A DNA stretch of 64,000 nt from Azospirillum brasilense. Lineage in GTDB: Bacteria; Pseudomonadota; Alphaproteobacteria; Azospirillales; Azospirillaceae. This document shows, piece by piece, positions 16,900-26,329 of this stretch (positions are counted from its first letter, which is position 1; every line of letters starts with the position of its first letter). The stretch covers positions 2,476,501 through 2,540,500 of the forward strand of contig NZ_CP012914.1 of the NCBI RefSeq assembly GCF_001315015.1, read 5' to 3'. The notes under the pieces are model-generated. The model was given only the letters and a program-made list of their open reading frames with translations, was not told where the DNA came from and did not search any database. Made by a program: the position numbers and the translations under genes.

Positions 16900-18273
16900 T
16901 CAGGCGCGCTTCCAGGTCGTGCCCTGCGGGCCGTCCTCCAGGACGATGCCGAGATCGGCCAGCTCCTTGCGGATGCGGTCGGCCTCGGCATAGTTCTTGG
17001 CCTTGCGGGCGGCCAGACGGTCCTCGATGCGCTGCTGGATGTCGGCGTCGGACAGGGCGGCGGCCCCCTTCGGCGCCCAGCGGAACCACGCCTCCGGGTC
17101 CTGCTGGAGCAGGCCCAGCGCCTCGCCCGCAGCGCGCAGCGCGCCCTTGGCGGCGGCCTTTTCCGCCTCACCCGTCGCCTTGTTCACCGCGGACGCCAAT
17201 TCGTGCAGATGCGAGATGGCGAGCGGGCTGTTGAGGTCGTCCTCCAGCGCGGCCAATACGTCGAACGGCAGTTCGGCCTGCGCCGGAGCCGGGTCGCCGC
17301 GCAGCGCCTGATACCAGCGGTCGAGCGTCGCCTTGGACTGCTTCAGCCCCTCGCGGGTGAAGTCCAGCGGCTGGCGGTAGTGGGCGCTCAGCAGCGTCAG
17401 GCGGATGGCCTCGCCGGGGAACTCGTCCAGCAGCTCGTGCACGGTGAAGAAGTTGCCCAGCGACTTGGACATCTTCTCGCCCTCGACGGTCACGAAGCCG
17501 TTGTGGACCCAGTAGCGGGCCAGCGGCTCCCCGCCGTGGGCGCAGCGGCTCTGGGCGATCTCGTTCTCATGGTGCGGGAAGATCAGGTCCAGCCCGCCGC
17601 CGTGGATGTCGAAGGTGACGCCCAGATGCTCCTTGGCCATGGCCGAGCATTCGATGTGCCAGCCCGGCCGGCCGCGGCCCCACGGGCTGTCCCATCCGGG
17701 TTGGCCGTCGGTGCTCGGCTTCCACAGCACGAAGTCGGAGGAATCGCGCTTGTAGGGGGCGACCTCGACGCGGGCGCCGGCGATCATCTCGTCCAGCGAG
17801 CGGCGGGAGAGCTGCCCGTACTCCGCCATCGACGGCACGGAGAACAGCACGTGCCCTTCCGCGGCGTAGGCGTGGCCGCGCTCGATCAGCAGGCCGATCA
17901 GCGCGACCATGTGCGAGATGTGGTGCGTGGCGCGCGGCTCGATGGTCGGGCGCAGCGCGTTCAGCGCGTCCATGTCGGCGTGGTAGAGGTCCGCGGTGCG
18001 CTTGGTCAGCGCCTCGATCGGCTCCCCGCTGTCGCGCGAGCGGTCGATGATCTTGTCGTCCACGTCGGTGATGTTGCGGACGTAGGTCACCGCCGGGTAC
18101 AGCCGCCGCAGCAGCCGGAACAGCAGGTCGAACACCACCACCGGGCGGGCGTTGCCGATGTGCGCGGTGTCGTAGACCGTGGGTCCACACACATACATGC
18201 CCACCCGGTCCGGAGTCATCGGCTCGAAGCGTTCCTTGCGGCGGGTCAGCGTGTTGTAGAGGTCCAGCGGCAC
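16900..18273 (-). CDS. cysS: Cysteinyl-tRNA synthetase
   Basis: A 457-residue class Ia aminoacyl-tRNA synthetase charging tRNA-Cys. The zinc/active-site Cys in [18 protein letters not shown] carries the HIGH motif as HIGN. The other marks are [35 protein letters not shown] and KMSKS in the context [13 protein letters not shown]. The C-terminal anticodon-binding region is present and the length is normal. It lies 34 bases downstream of gltX on the same strand and is probably cotranscribed. Confidence 0.97.
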   Translation of the reverse strand: MPLDLYNTLTRRKERFEPMTPDRVGMYVCGPTVYDTAHIGNARPVVVFDLLFRLLRRLYPAVTYVRNITDVDDKIIDRSRDSGEPIEALTKRTADLYHADMDALNALRPTIEPRATHHISHMVALIGLLIERGHAYAAEGHVLFSVPSMAEYGQLSRRSLDEMIAGARVEVAPYKRDSSDFVLWKPSTDGQPGWDSPWGRGRPGWHIECSAMAKEHLGVTFDIHGGGLDLIFPHHENEIAQSRCAHGGEPLARYWVHNGFVTVEGEKMSKSLGNFFTVHELLDEFPGEAIRLTLLSAHYRQPLDFTREGLKQSKATLDRWYQALRGDPAPAQAELPFDVLAALEDDLNSPLAISHLHELASAVNKATGEAEKAAAKGALRAAGEALGLLQQDPEAWFRWAPKGAAALSDADIQQRIEDRLAARKAKNYAEADRIRKELADLGIVLEDGPQGTTWKRA

Positions 18274-18307
18274 GGCGCCATGTCTCCTGTCAGGGGTCTT
18301 CGAGAGC

Positions 18308-19651
18308 TTACGCGGTCTCTCCCGCGAGGCGCTTCTGCGCGCGGGTTCGGCCGATCAGGGGTAGCAGGTTCTTCAATTCCGGTCCATGGTCCCGCCCGGT
18401 GAGGGCGCGGCGCAGGGGGAGGAACAAATCCTTGCCCTTCCGACCCGTCTTCGCCTTCACCGCACCCGTCCAGGTGCCCCAGGTGGAGAGGTCCCAGGGC
18501 TCTTCCGGCAGCAGGGCCGCCGCCTCGGCGAGGAAGGCGGGATCGTCGGCCGCCGGGGCGACCGGGGCGTGGGTCACCGCCCACCAGTCGCGGGCCTCCG
18601 CGACGCGCGACAGGTTGGGGCGCACCGCCTCCCAGAAGGCGGCGTCGGCATCATCCAGACCGAGCGCGGCCAGCTCCCCAGCCACCCGCTCGAAGGGCAG
18701 CAGATGGAGGATGCGGGCGTTCAGCCGCAGCAACTCCTCCGGGTCGAATTTCGGGGTGGCGCGGGACACCTTGGCGATGTCGAACTCGGCCACCAGCTCG
18801 TCCAGCGTCAGCCGCGGCTCGATGGCGTCGGAGGTGCCGAGCTTGGCGAGCAGGCTGGCCAGCGCCATCGGCTCGATCCCCTCCTCCTCACGCAAACTGG
18901 CCACGGACAGGCTGCCCAGCCGCTTGGACAGGCCCTGTCCCGTCGCGTCGGTCAGCAGCGGCAGATGGGCGAAGACCGGAACAGCCCCACCAACCGCCTC
19001 GAAGATCTGGATCTGCACCGCCGTGTTGGCGACGTGGTCCTCGCCGCGGATGACGTGGGTGATGGCGAGGTCGGCGTCGTCTACCACGCTGGTGAGCGTG
19101 TAGAGCGGGCGCCCATCCTCGCGGATCAGCACGGGATCGCTGAGAGCGGAACCCTCGAAATGCACCGGCCCGCGCACGAGGTCGGTCCATTCGACCGGCG
19201 TGTGCTCCAGCTTGAAGCGCCAGTGCGGCTTGCGCCCCTCCGCTTCCAGGCGGGCACGGTCGGCGTCGCCCAGGCGGAGCGCCGCCCGGTCGTAGATCGG
19301 CGGACGGCCCTGCGAGACGAGGCTGGCGCGCTTGAGGTTCAACTCCTCCGGCGTCTCGTAGCAGGGATAGAGCCGCCCGCTGGCCTTCAGCGCCGCCGCC
19401 ACCTCGTCGTAGCGGCCATAGCGGTCGCTTTCCCGCGCGAAGCGGTCCCAGGTCAGGCCGAGCCAGGTCAGGTCCCGCTCGATCCCTTCCGCGTATTCCG
19501 GCTTGGAGCGCTCCTCGTCGGTGTCGTCGAGGCGCAGCAGGAAATTGCCGCCCGCCTTGCGCGCGAACAGCCAGTTGACGAGCGCGAGGCGCACATTGCC
19601 GACATGGAGGAGACCGGTCGGGCTGGGGGCGAAGCGGACGGCGACGGACAT
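18308..19651 (-). CDS. gltX: Glutamyl-tRNA synthetase (GluRS)
   Basis: A 447-residue class Ib synthetase. The HIGH motif reads HVGN ([21 protein letters not shown]) and the KMSKS loop appears as LSKRLG ([19 protein letters not shown]). [14 protein letters not shown] and [11 protein letters not shown] are present. Many alphaproteobacteria have two GluRS paralogs, one charging tRNA-Gln for later amidation; which this one is cannot be decided here. The true start is the ATG at 19651. The gene is divergent from ipdC, the arrangement I recall from A. brasilense. Confidence 0.95.
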   Translation of the reverse strand: MSVAVRFAPSPTGLLHVGNVRLALVNWLFARKAGGNFLLRLDDTDEERSKPEYAEGIERDLTWLGLTWDRFARESDRYGRYDEVAAALKASGRLYPCYETPEELNLKRASLVSQGRPPIYDRAALRLGDADRARLEAEGRKPHWRFKLEHTPVEWTDLVRGPVHFEGSALSDPVLIREDGRPLYTLTSVVDDADLAITHVIRGEDHVANTAVQIQIFEAVGGAVPVFAHLPLLTDATGQGLSKRLGSLSVASLREEEGIEPMALASLLAKLGTSDAIEPRLTLDELVAEFDIAKVSRATPKFDPEELLRLNARILHLLPFERVAGELAALGLDDADAAFWEAVRPNLSRVAEARDWWAVTHAPVAPAADDPAFLAEAAALLPEEPWDLSTWGTWTGAVKAKTGRKGKDLFLPLRRALTGRDHGPELKNLLPLIGRTRAQKRLAGETA

Positions 19652-19796
19652 GCGGGCATCATTCGAAAGTCGGGACAGGGCGGCAGTCGTAGCACGCCGC
19701 GCGCCGGTCCGAAAGACGCCCATCAGGCGCCGCGGGGTCTATCGCGTTCGGCGCCCGATCGCTCTCCCACCCCTCCACAATTTCCGGCGCATATGG

Positions 19797-19852
19797 ATTG
19801 TTTCGAATGAAACAATTCTTGCGCGGAGCGGTGGCGGAGGCGATGCTGTCCC
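19797..19852 (+). promoter_or_regulatory. Auxin-responsive region of the ipdC promoter
   Basis: ATTGTTTC (19797-19804) and GAAACAAT (19809-19816) form a perfect inverted repeat around GAAT. I recall this core as the cis element shown to mediate auxin-responsive ipdC expression in A. brasilense. A TGTCCC hexamer, like plant auxin-response elements, lies at 19847-19852, 49 bases before the ATG. The protein that binds it is not identified in this window. Confidence 0.85.
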
Positions 19853-19901
19853 CCTGTGCGGGTTTTCGGCCCGCGAAACCTATTGGAACGGGAGAGCGGC
19901 C

Positions 19902-21539
19902 ATGAAGCTGGCCGAAGCCTTGCTGCGCGCGCTGAAGGATCGCGGCGCACAGGCCATGTTCGGGATTCCGGGCGATTTCGCCTTGCCCTTCTTCAAGGTG
20001 GCGGAGGAAACGCAGATCCTGCCGCTCCACACGCTGAGCCACGAGCCGGCGGTGGGCTTCGCGGCGGACGCGGCGGCGCGCTACAGCTCCACTCTAGGGG
20101 TGGCGGCGGTCACCTACGGGGCGGGCGCCTTCAACATGGTGAATGCGGTGGCCGGCGCCTACGCCGAGAAGTCGCCGGTCGTCGTCATCTCCGGCGCGCC
20201 GGGCACGACGGAGGGCAACGCCGGCCTGCTGCTGCACCACCAGGGCCGCACGCTGGACACGCAGTTCCAGGTGTTCAAGGAGATCACCGTGGCCCAGGCC
20301 CGGCTGGACGACCCGGCCAAGGCCCCGGCGGAGATCGCCCGCGTGCTGGGGGCCGCCCGCGCCCTGTCGCGCCCGGTCTATCTGGAAATCCCCCGCAACA
20401 TGGTCAACGCCGAGGTCGAGCCGGTGGGCGACGACCCCGCCTGGCCGGTGGACCGCGACGCGCTGGCCGCCTGCGCGGACGAGGTGCTGGCGGCCATGCG
20501 CTCGGCCACGTCCCCGGTGCTGATGGTCTGCGTCGAGGTCCGCCGCTACGGGCTGGAGGCCAAGGTGGCGGAGCTGGCGCAGCGGCTGGGCGTGCCGGTG
20601 GTCACCACCTTCATGGGGCGCGGCCTGCTGGCCGACGCGCCGACCCCGCCGCTCGGCACCTACATCGGCGTTGCCGGCGACGCGGAGATCACCCGGCTGG
20701 TCGAGGAGTCGGACGGGCTGTTCCTGCTCGGCGCCATCCTCAGCGACACAAACTTCGCGGTGTCCCAGCGCAAGATCGACCTGCGCAAGACCATCCACGC
20801 CTTCGACCGGGCGGTGACGCTGGGCTATCACACCTACGCCGACATCCCGCTGGACGGGCTGGTGGACGCGCTGCTGGAGCGGCTGCCGCCGTCCGACCGC
20901 ACGACGCGCGGCAAGGAACCCCACGCCTACCCGACCGGCCTTCAGGCCGACGACGGCCCCATCGCACCGATGGACATCGCCCGCGCCGTCAACGACCGCG
21001 TGCGCGCCGGGCAGGAGCCGCTGCTGATCGCGGCGGACATGGGCGACTGCCTGTTCACCGCCATGGACATGATCGACGCCGGGCTGATGGCGCCGGGCTA
21101 TTACGCGGGCATGGGCTTCGGCGTGCCGGCGGGCATCGGGGCGCAGTGCGTGTCGGGCGGCAAGCGCATCCTGACGGTGGTCGGCGACGGCGCCTTCCAG
21201 ATGACCGGGTGGGAGCTTGGCAACTGCCGACGGCTGGGCATCGACCCCATCGTGATCCTGTTCAACAACGCCAGTTGGGAGATGCTGCGCACCTTCCAGC
21301 CCGAATCCGCCTTCAATGACCTGGACGACTGGCGCTTCGCCGAGATGGCGGCGGGCATGGGCGGCGACGGTGTGCGTGTGCGCACGCGGGCGGAGCTGAA
21401 GGCGGCGCTGGACAAGGCCTTCGCCACGCGCGGGCGCTTCCAGCTGATCGAGGCGATGATCCCCCGCGGCGTGCTGTCCGACACGCTGGCCCGCTTCGTC
21501 CAGGGGCAGAAGCGCCTGCACGCCGCGCCCCGGGAATAA
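19902..21539 (+). CDS. ipdC: Indole-3-pyruvate/phenylpyruvate decarboxylase
   Basis: A 545-residue thiamine-diphosphate enzyme that decarboxylates indole-3-pyruvate to indole-3-acetaldehyde, the key step of the pyruvate route to the auxin indole-3-acetic acid; it also accepts phenylpyruvate. The N-terminal domain has GIPGDFALPFF and the catalytic Glu48 in SHEPAVG. The C-terminal domain has the GDG...NN thiamine motif (VVGDGAFQMTGWELG to LFNNASW, about 427-455). Sequence and length match my memory of the A. brasilense protein almost throughout. An AACGGGAGAG ribosome binding site precedes the ATG. Expression is expected to be induced by auxin (site at 19797). Confidence 0.97.
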   Translation: MKLAEALLRALKDRGAQAMFGIPGDFALPFFKVAEETQILPLHTLSHEPAVGFAADAAARYSSTLGVAAVTYGAGAFNMVNAVAGAYAEKSPVVVISGAPGTTEGNAGLLLHHQGRTLDTQFQVFKEITVAQARLDDPAKAPAEIARVLGAARALSRPVYLEIPRNMVNAEVEPVGDDPAWPVDRDALAACADEVLAAMRSATSPVLMVCVEVRRYGLEAKVAELAQRLGVPVVTTFMGRGLLADAPTPPLGTYIGVAGDAEITRLVEESDGLFLLGAILSDTNFAVSQRKIDLRKTIHAFDRAVTLGYHTYADIPLDGLVDALLERLPPSDRTTRGKEPHAYPTGLQADDGPIAPMDIARAVNDRVRAGQEPLLIAADMGDCLFTAMDMIDAGLMAPGYYAGMGFGVPAGIGAQCVSGGKRILTVVGDGAFQMTGWELGNCRRLGIDPIVILFNNASWEMLRTFQPESAFNDLDDWRFAEMAAGMGGDGVRVRTRAELKAALDKAFATRGRFQLIEAMIPRGVLSDTLARFVQGQKRLHAAPRE

Positions 21540-21744
21540 GGTCGGGGGAGGCGCATCCGCAGGCGGACGGTCCGCCTCCCACCGATCGGGCTGGCCCGCT
21601 AAGCCGTTGTCGCGCTTGCGCTTGGAGCAAGGTGCCGAAGCGAAATACCCCCTTCGGCACCGCTGCCGCGCAACAATTCGTTAACCATAAAAGCCCACCC
21701 TGTCCTTGCTTTCGGGCAGAATTTATTCAGGGACGAGGACGGCG

Positions 21745-22314
21745 ATGACCTGCATTGTTGGCTTGGTGGACGGCGATCGTGTGTGGATGGGCGGTGACAG
21801 CGCGGGCGTGAACGGCCTCGACATCACCGTGCGCGCGGACACCAAGGTGTTCCGCAACGCCGACCTGCTGATCGGCTTCACCAGCAGCTTCCGCATGGGC
21901 CAGCTTCTGCATTACCGGCTGGAGCCGCCGCACCGCGACCCCGAGGCCGACGTCTTCCGCTACATGGTGGTCGATTTCGTGGACGCCGTGCGGGGCTGCC
22001 TGAAGGACGGCGGCTACGCTCACCGCTCCAACGACGTGGAGACCGGCGGCACCTTCATGGTCGGCTACGAGGGGCGCCTCTTCTCGATCCAGTCCGACTA
22101 TCAGGTGGGCGAGGCGGTGCGCGGCTATCACGCCATCGGCTGCGGGTCCGACTACGCGCTGGGCTCGCTCGCCTCCACGGTCGGCCTGCCGGCGGAGGAG
22201 CGGGTGCTGAAGGCGCTGGAATGCGCCGAGCTGTTCAGCGGCGGCGTGCGCGCCCCCTTCACCATCCAGTCGATGGTCCGCCGCCCGCATCTGGCGCTGA
22301 CCGAAGCGGCGTAA
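21745..22314 (+). CDS. Ntn-hydrolase (proteasome-like) family protein
   Basis: A 189-residue cytoplasmic protein starting MTCIVGLVDGDRVWMGGDSAG. The short N-terminus, the G-D-S-A-G strand turn and the following KVFRNADLLIGFTSS are typical of proteasome-type N-terminal nucleophile hydrolases. Removal of Met1 would leave Thr2 as the candidate nucleophile (Cys3 is the alternative). Other features are GGTFMVGYEGRLFSIQSDYQV and AIGCGSDYALGSL. A GGACGAGGA ribosome binding site precedes the ATG. The frame begins earlier, at 21706, but homologous starts should leave Thr at position 2. It is unrelated to auxin synthesis as far as I can see; substrate unknown. Confidence 0.75.
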   Translation: MTCIVGLVDGDRVWMGGDSAGVNGLDITVRADTKVFRNADLLIGFTSSFRMGQLLHYRLEPPHRDPEADVFRYMVVDFVDAVRGCLKDGGYAHRSNDVETGGTFMVGYEGRLFSIQSDYQVGEAVRGYHAIGCGSDYALGSLASTVGLPAEERVLKALECAELFSGGVRAPFTIQSMVRRPHLALTEAA

Positions 22315-22471
22315 AGCCACAATAAAATTCAGGACTTCCCGCGCCGTTTTCGCCATCCGGCAAGACGGCGCGAAGTCGTGCCCGCACCGCGGCAAACTGT
22401 GTTATAGGGACGCCGCTCCGTCCCAAAGAGATGGAGAACAAAAAGACCATAAATACAGTGGGTGCTAGAGA

Positions 22472-22711
22472 ATGGTTGACCAAACTGTTGGTGATGCGGA
22501 TCGTTTGATTGGCGGAGAGTCTCGCGATGTCTCGGGCCTGGTGCATGGCCTGCCGGCTTTTTGCAATTCGCCTTACTTCGTGTTTCCGGCGCTGATCCTT
22601 CTGCTGATCATGCCCCTGTCGATCATTTTCCACCCGTCCTGGATCGTTCCGCTGGCCGAGCTGTATGCGGTCGGCATGATGGTGACGATCATCCGCCTGA
22701 CGCGCGGGTGA
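22472..22711 (+). CDS. Small two-helix membrane protein
   Basis: A 79-residue protein of unknown function: a polar N-terminus of about 28 residues, then two hydrophobic helices (about 35-54 and 58-76) separated by a short HPSW turn. There is no signal-peptide cleavage site. The ribosome binding site is weak (AGAGA). The upstream 157 bases are AT-richer and contain a -10-like TTATAG (about 22400). Called on composition and membrane pattern only. Confidence 0.55.
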   Translation: MVDQTVGDADRLIGGESRDVSGLVHGLPAFCNSPYFVFPALILLLIMPLSIIFHPSWIVPLAELYAVGMMVTIIRLTRG

Positions 22712-22721
22712 ACTGCGGGTC

Positions 22722-22800
22722 TTGCCCCACCCTTCCCACGGCTGACGCCGCGGGCCCCTTCCCTCCCCCGCTTCGCAGGGGAGGGTTAGGGAGGGGGCAA
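22722..22800. repeat. Dispersed GC-rich palindromic repeat, copy 2
   Basis: Begins TTGCCCCACCCTTCCCACGG and ends GGGTTAGGGAGGGGGCAA, the same ends as copy 1 (2380-2493) but with the internal hairpin missing, so this 79-base form may be the minimal unit. It separates the small membrane-protein gene from the convergent nadE. Confidence 0.87.
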
Positions 22801-22822
22801 TGCGCTTTACCCTCTCAACACC

Positions 22823-24487
22823 TCACGCAATGCCCCCGAACCCGTTGGTGATCGGATAGCGCCGCTCGCGGTTGAACAGCCGCGGCGTGATCTTCGGGCC
22901 GGGAGGCGCCTGGCGGCGCTTGTATTCGGCCAGATGCAGCATGCGCCAGACCTTGTCCACCACCTCCGGCGCGTGGCCGCGGGCGACGATCTCCGCCACG
23001 CCCAGATCCTTCTCCACCAGACAGCGCAGGATGTCGTCCAGCGCGTCGTAGGGCGGCAGCGTGTCCTGGTCGGTCTGGCCGGGCTTCAGCTCCGCGGTCG
23101 GGGCCTTGACCAGGACCCGTTCCGGCACGACGCGCCCCGCCGGGCCGAGCGCGCCCTCCGTCTGATGCGCGTTGCGCCAGCGCGCCAGCGCGTAGACCGT
23201 CGTCTTGTAGACGTCCTTCAGCACGGCGTAGCCGCCGCACATGTCGCCGTAGAGCGTGGCGTAGCCGACCGACATCTCCGACTTGTTGCCGGTGGACAGC
23301 ACCATGGGGCCGAACTTGTTGGACAGCGCCATCAGCGTGACGCCGCGGGAGCGCGCCTGGATGTTCTCCTCCGTGGCGTCCGGGTCGCGCCCCGCGAAGG
23401 CCGGCAGGAGCATCCGCTCGAACGCCTCCATCGCCGGGACGATAGGAACGGTGTCCAGCTTGCAGCCCAGCAGCTCCGCCGATTCCGCGGCGTCGTCCAG
23501 GCTGTCCTGCGCGGTGTGGGGTGACGGCATCATCACACCGTGCACCCGGTCGGCGCCCAGCGCATCCACCGCGATGGCCGCCGACAGCGCCGAGTCGATG
23601 CCGCCCGACAGGCCCAGGATGACGCCGGGGAAACCGTTCTTGGTCACGTAGTCGCGCAAGGCCAGCACCAGCGCCGCGTAGATCGACTCCAGACCCTCCG
23701 GCGGGGCGACGCATTCCGTGTCGGCGCAGCTCCAGACATCGTCATCGCCGCGCTCCCAGCGGGTGATCAGCAGATGCTCGGTGAAGGCGGGGGCCTGCGC
23801 GACCAGCCGGCAATCGGCGCCCAGCGCGAAGCTGGCGCCGTCGAAGACCAGCTCGTCCTGCCCGCCCACCTGATTCACGTAGAGCAGCGGCAGGCCCGAC
23901 TCGGTGACCCGCCGCACGGCGAGCTGCACGCGCTGGTCGTGCTTGCCCAGCTCGAACGGGCTGCCGTTGGGAACCACCAGGATCTCCGCCCCGCTTTCCG
24001 CCAGCGTCTCGATCACGTCGACGGACCACATGTCCTCGCAGATCGGAACGCCCAGCCGCACGCCGCGGACGTTGATCGGGCCGGGCAGCGGACCGGGGTC
24101 GAAAAGGCGCTTCTCGTCGAAGACGCCGTAGTTCGGCAGGTCCACCTTGAAGCGGATCGCCGCGACCGCGCCGCCGTCGAGCAGCAGGGCGGCGTTGTGG
24201 CGCTTGTCGCCGTCGCGCCAGGGCGCGCCGACCAGAAGGGCTGGGCCGCCGTCCGCCGTCTCGGCGGCGAGTTCACGCACCGCCCGCTCCACCACGTCCA
24301 GGAAGAAAGGCTTCAGCACCAGATCCTCCGGCGGGTAGCCGGTCACCGACAGCTCCGGACAGACCATCAGGTCGGCGCCGCGCGCGGCGGCCTCCGCCCG
24401 CGCGTCGCGGATGCGGTCGATGTTGGCGGCAATGGCGCCGACGGTCGGGTTGATCTGGGCCAGCGCGATGGAAAGGCGGTCGGTCAT
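22823..24487 (-). CDS. nadE: Glutamine-dependent NAD+ synthetase
   Basis: A 554-residue two-domain enzyme forming NAD+ from deamido-NAD+, ATP and glutamine. The N-terminal nitrilase-fold glutaminase (about 1-260) carries the Glu-Lys-Cys triad in CPELSVTGYPPED, RFKVDLPNYGVFDE and GVPICEDMW. The C-terminal synthetase has the PP-loop LGLSGGIDSALSAAIA, then STGNKSEMSVGYATLYGD. It ends KITPRLFNRERRYPITNGF. The longer frame begins upstream, but the ATG at 24487 matches the family start (RLSIALAQINPTVGAI). It works with nadD (54384). Confidence 0.96.
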   Translation of the reverse strand: MTDRLSIALAQINPTVGAIAANIDRIRDARAEAAARGADLMVCPELSVTGYPPEDLVLKPFFLDVVERAVRELAAETADGGPALLVGAPWRDGDKRHNAALLLDGGAVAAIRFKVDLPNYGVFDEKRLFDPGPLPGPINVRGVRLGVPICEDMWSVDVIETLAESGAEILVVPNGSPFELGKHDQRVQLAVRRVTESGLPLLYVNQVGGQDELVFDGASFALGADCRLVAQAPAFTEHLLITRWERGDDDVWSCADTECVAPPEGLESIYAALVLALRDYVTKNGFPGVILGLSGGIDSALSAAIAVDALGADRVHGVMMPSPHTAQDSLDDAAESAELLGCKLDTVPIVPAMEAFERMLLPAFAGRDPDATEENIQARSRGVTLMALSNKFGPMVLSTGNKSEMSVGYATLYGDMCGGYAVLKDVYKTTVYALARWRNAHQTEGALGPAGRVVPERVLVKAPTAELKPGQTDQDTLPPYDALDDILRCLVEKDLGVAEIVARGHAPEVVDKVWRMLHLAEYKRRQAPPGPKITPRLFNRERRYPITNGFGGIA

Positions 24488-24633
24488 GGCGGCGTCGTCC
24501 GGTGAAGCGGCGGATCGGCGACACCGTAACAGCCGGAGGCCGGGGGCGGAAGCGGCGCACGGCCGCAGCGGAACCGCCCCACCACACGCTGTGTTGCCGG
24601 AAGGACAGGACGCCAATAGAAGGATGACCGGTC

Positions 24634-26202
24634 ATGCAAAAGTCCGGGCAAGGTTCCGGGGCCACGACCTCCGTCTGGATGGACCGCGGCGGACCGGCGA
24701 TGCCCACCGGGACCGTCGCTCCCACCGCCACGGGACTGGCTGCCCTGCGACCCGACGTGATCGTCGTCGGGGCGGGCATCGCCGGGGTCACCACGGCCTA
24801 TCTGCTCCAGCGCTCCGGCAAGTCGGTGCTGCTGCTGGACGACGGACCGCCGGGCGGCGGCGAGACCGGGCGCACCACGGCGCATCTCTCCAACGTCATC
24901 GACGACCGCTTCACCGAGATCGAACGGCTGCACAGCGAGTCCGGCGCCCGCATGGCGGCGGACAGCCACGGCGCCGCCATCGACACCATCGAGCGGATCG
25001 CCCAGGAGGAGGGCATCGACTGCGGCTTCGCCCGCCTCGACGGTTATCTGATGCTGGCGCCGGGGCAGGACCCCGCCGGGCTGGACCGCGAGCGCGACGC
25101 CGCCCGCCGCGCCGGGCTGGACGATGTGGAGCGGCTGGACGCGCCGCCGATCCGGCATCCCGGCCCCTGCCTGCGCTTCCCCCGGCAGGCGCGCCTCCAC
25201 GCGCTGGATTATCTGGCCGGGCTGACCCGCGCCTTCCTGGCGCGCGGCGGCGCTCTGTCCACCGGGGCGCATGTCTCCACGATCCGGCAGGACGGGGAGC
25301 GTGTGCGCGTCGAGGCCGGTCCGGACCACGCGCTGGTCGAGGCCGACGCGGTGGTCGTCGCCACCAACTCCCCGATCAGCGACCGCTTCGCCATCCATTC
25401 CAAGCAGGCGCCCTACCGCACCTACGCCATCTCCCTGCGGGTGCCGAAGGGCAGCGTGCCCGACGCCCTCTATTGGGACACGCTCGACACCTATCACTAT
25501 GCGCGGCTCCAGCCGGAGGCCGACCACGACCGGCTGATCGTCGGCGGCGAGGACCACAAGACCGGCGAAGCCCGCGACATGGCCGAGCGCTGGGCCGCGC
25601 TTGAGTCCTGGACGCGCGCGCATTTTCCCCAGGCCGGGGCGGTCGAGCACCGCTGGTCCGGACAGGTGATGGAGCCCTTCGACGGGCTGGCCTTCATCGG
25701 GCCCGACCCGGCCTATGGCGGGCGGGTCTTCGTGGCAACCGGCGACAGCGGCATGGGCATGACCCACGGCACCATCGCCGGGCTGGTCCTGTGCGAGCTG
25801 ATCCACGGCAGCGGCAGCCCGTGGGCCGCGCTGTACGATCCCGGCCGCAAGATGACCAGCAAGCTCGGCACCTATCTGCGGGAAAACCTGGACGTGGCCC
25901 GCCACTTCCTGCCCTACGTCCAGGGGCCGGAGCTGGAGGGCGAGGACCGCATCGAGCCCGGACAGGGCGCGGTCCTGAAATCGGGCGTCTGGCCCGTCGC
26001 CGTCTTCCGCGACGAGTCGGGGGCGCTGCACCGCCGCTCCGCCATCTGCCCCCATCTGAAATGCGTGGTGCGCTGGAATCCCGGCGAGCGGAGCTGGGAC
26101 TGCCCCTGCCACGGCTCCCGCTTCGCGGTGGACGGGACGGTTCTGAACGGCCCGGCCACCCACCCCTTGGCGCCCGTGGAGGACTCCGCAAGCAAAAACT
26201 GA
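24634..26202 (+). CDS. FAD-dependent oxidoreductase with C-terminal Rieske domain
   Basis: A 522-residue fusion. Residues 40-400 are a DAO-type FAD oxidoreductase (dinucleotide fold VIVVGAGIAGVTTAYLLQRS, and FVATGDSGMGMTHGTIAG near its end). The last 60 residues or so are a Rieske [2Fe-2S] domain with ligands C472-x-H474 and C490-x2-H493 (CPHLKC and CPCHGSRF). It resembles putative iron-sulfur-linked glycine/amino-acid-type oxidases; the substrate is unknown. The N-terminal 35 residues are low-complexity. It stands alone, divergent from nadE. Confidence 0.88.
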   Translation: MQKSGQGSGATTSVWMDRGGPAMPTGTVAPTATGLAALRPDVIVVGAGIAGVTTAYLLQRSGKSVLLLDDGPPGGGETGRTTAHLSNVIDDRFTEIERLHSESGARMAADSHGAAIDTIERIAQEEGIDCGFARLDGYLMLAPGQDPAGLDRERDAARRAGLDDVERLDAPPIRHPGPCLRFPRQARLHALDYLAGLTRAFLARGGALSTGAHVSTIRQDGERVRVEAGPDHALVEADAVVVATNSPISDRFAIHSKQAPYRTYAISLRVPKGSVPDALYWDTLDTYHYARLQPEADHDRLIVGGEDHKTGEARDMAERWAALESWTRAHFPQAGAVEHRWSGQVMEPFDGLAFIGPDPAYGGRVFVATGDSGMGMTHGTIAGLVLCELIHGSGSPWAALYDPGRKMTSKLGTYLRENLDVARHFLPYVQGPELEGEDRIEPGQGAVLKSGVWPVAVFRDESGALHRRSAICPHLKCVVRWNPGERSWDCPCHGSRFAVDGTVLNGPATHPLAPVEDSASKN

Positions 26203-26329
26203 TAAAATCCTTCGAAACCGAAGGGATTCGACCGGGCGTTGCAGGAGCTCTGCGACGAATTAACCTGTGGTAAAGGACTCCGGTTCGATCATACCCTTAC
26301 GGCGAAACGATCACGCGCGGGAGGCGGCA

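Noticed and set aside
19503..19901. N-terminal extension of ipdC
   Set aside because: It reads through the promoter and antisense gltX; the known 545-residue length begins at 19902.
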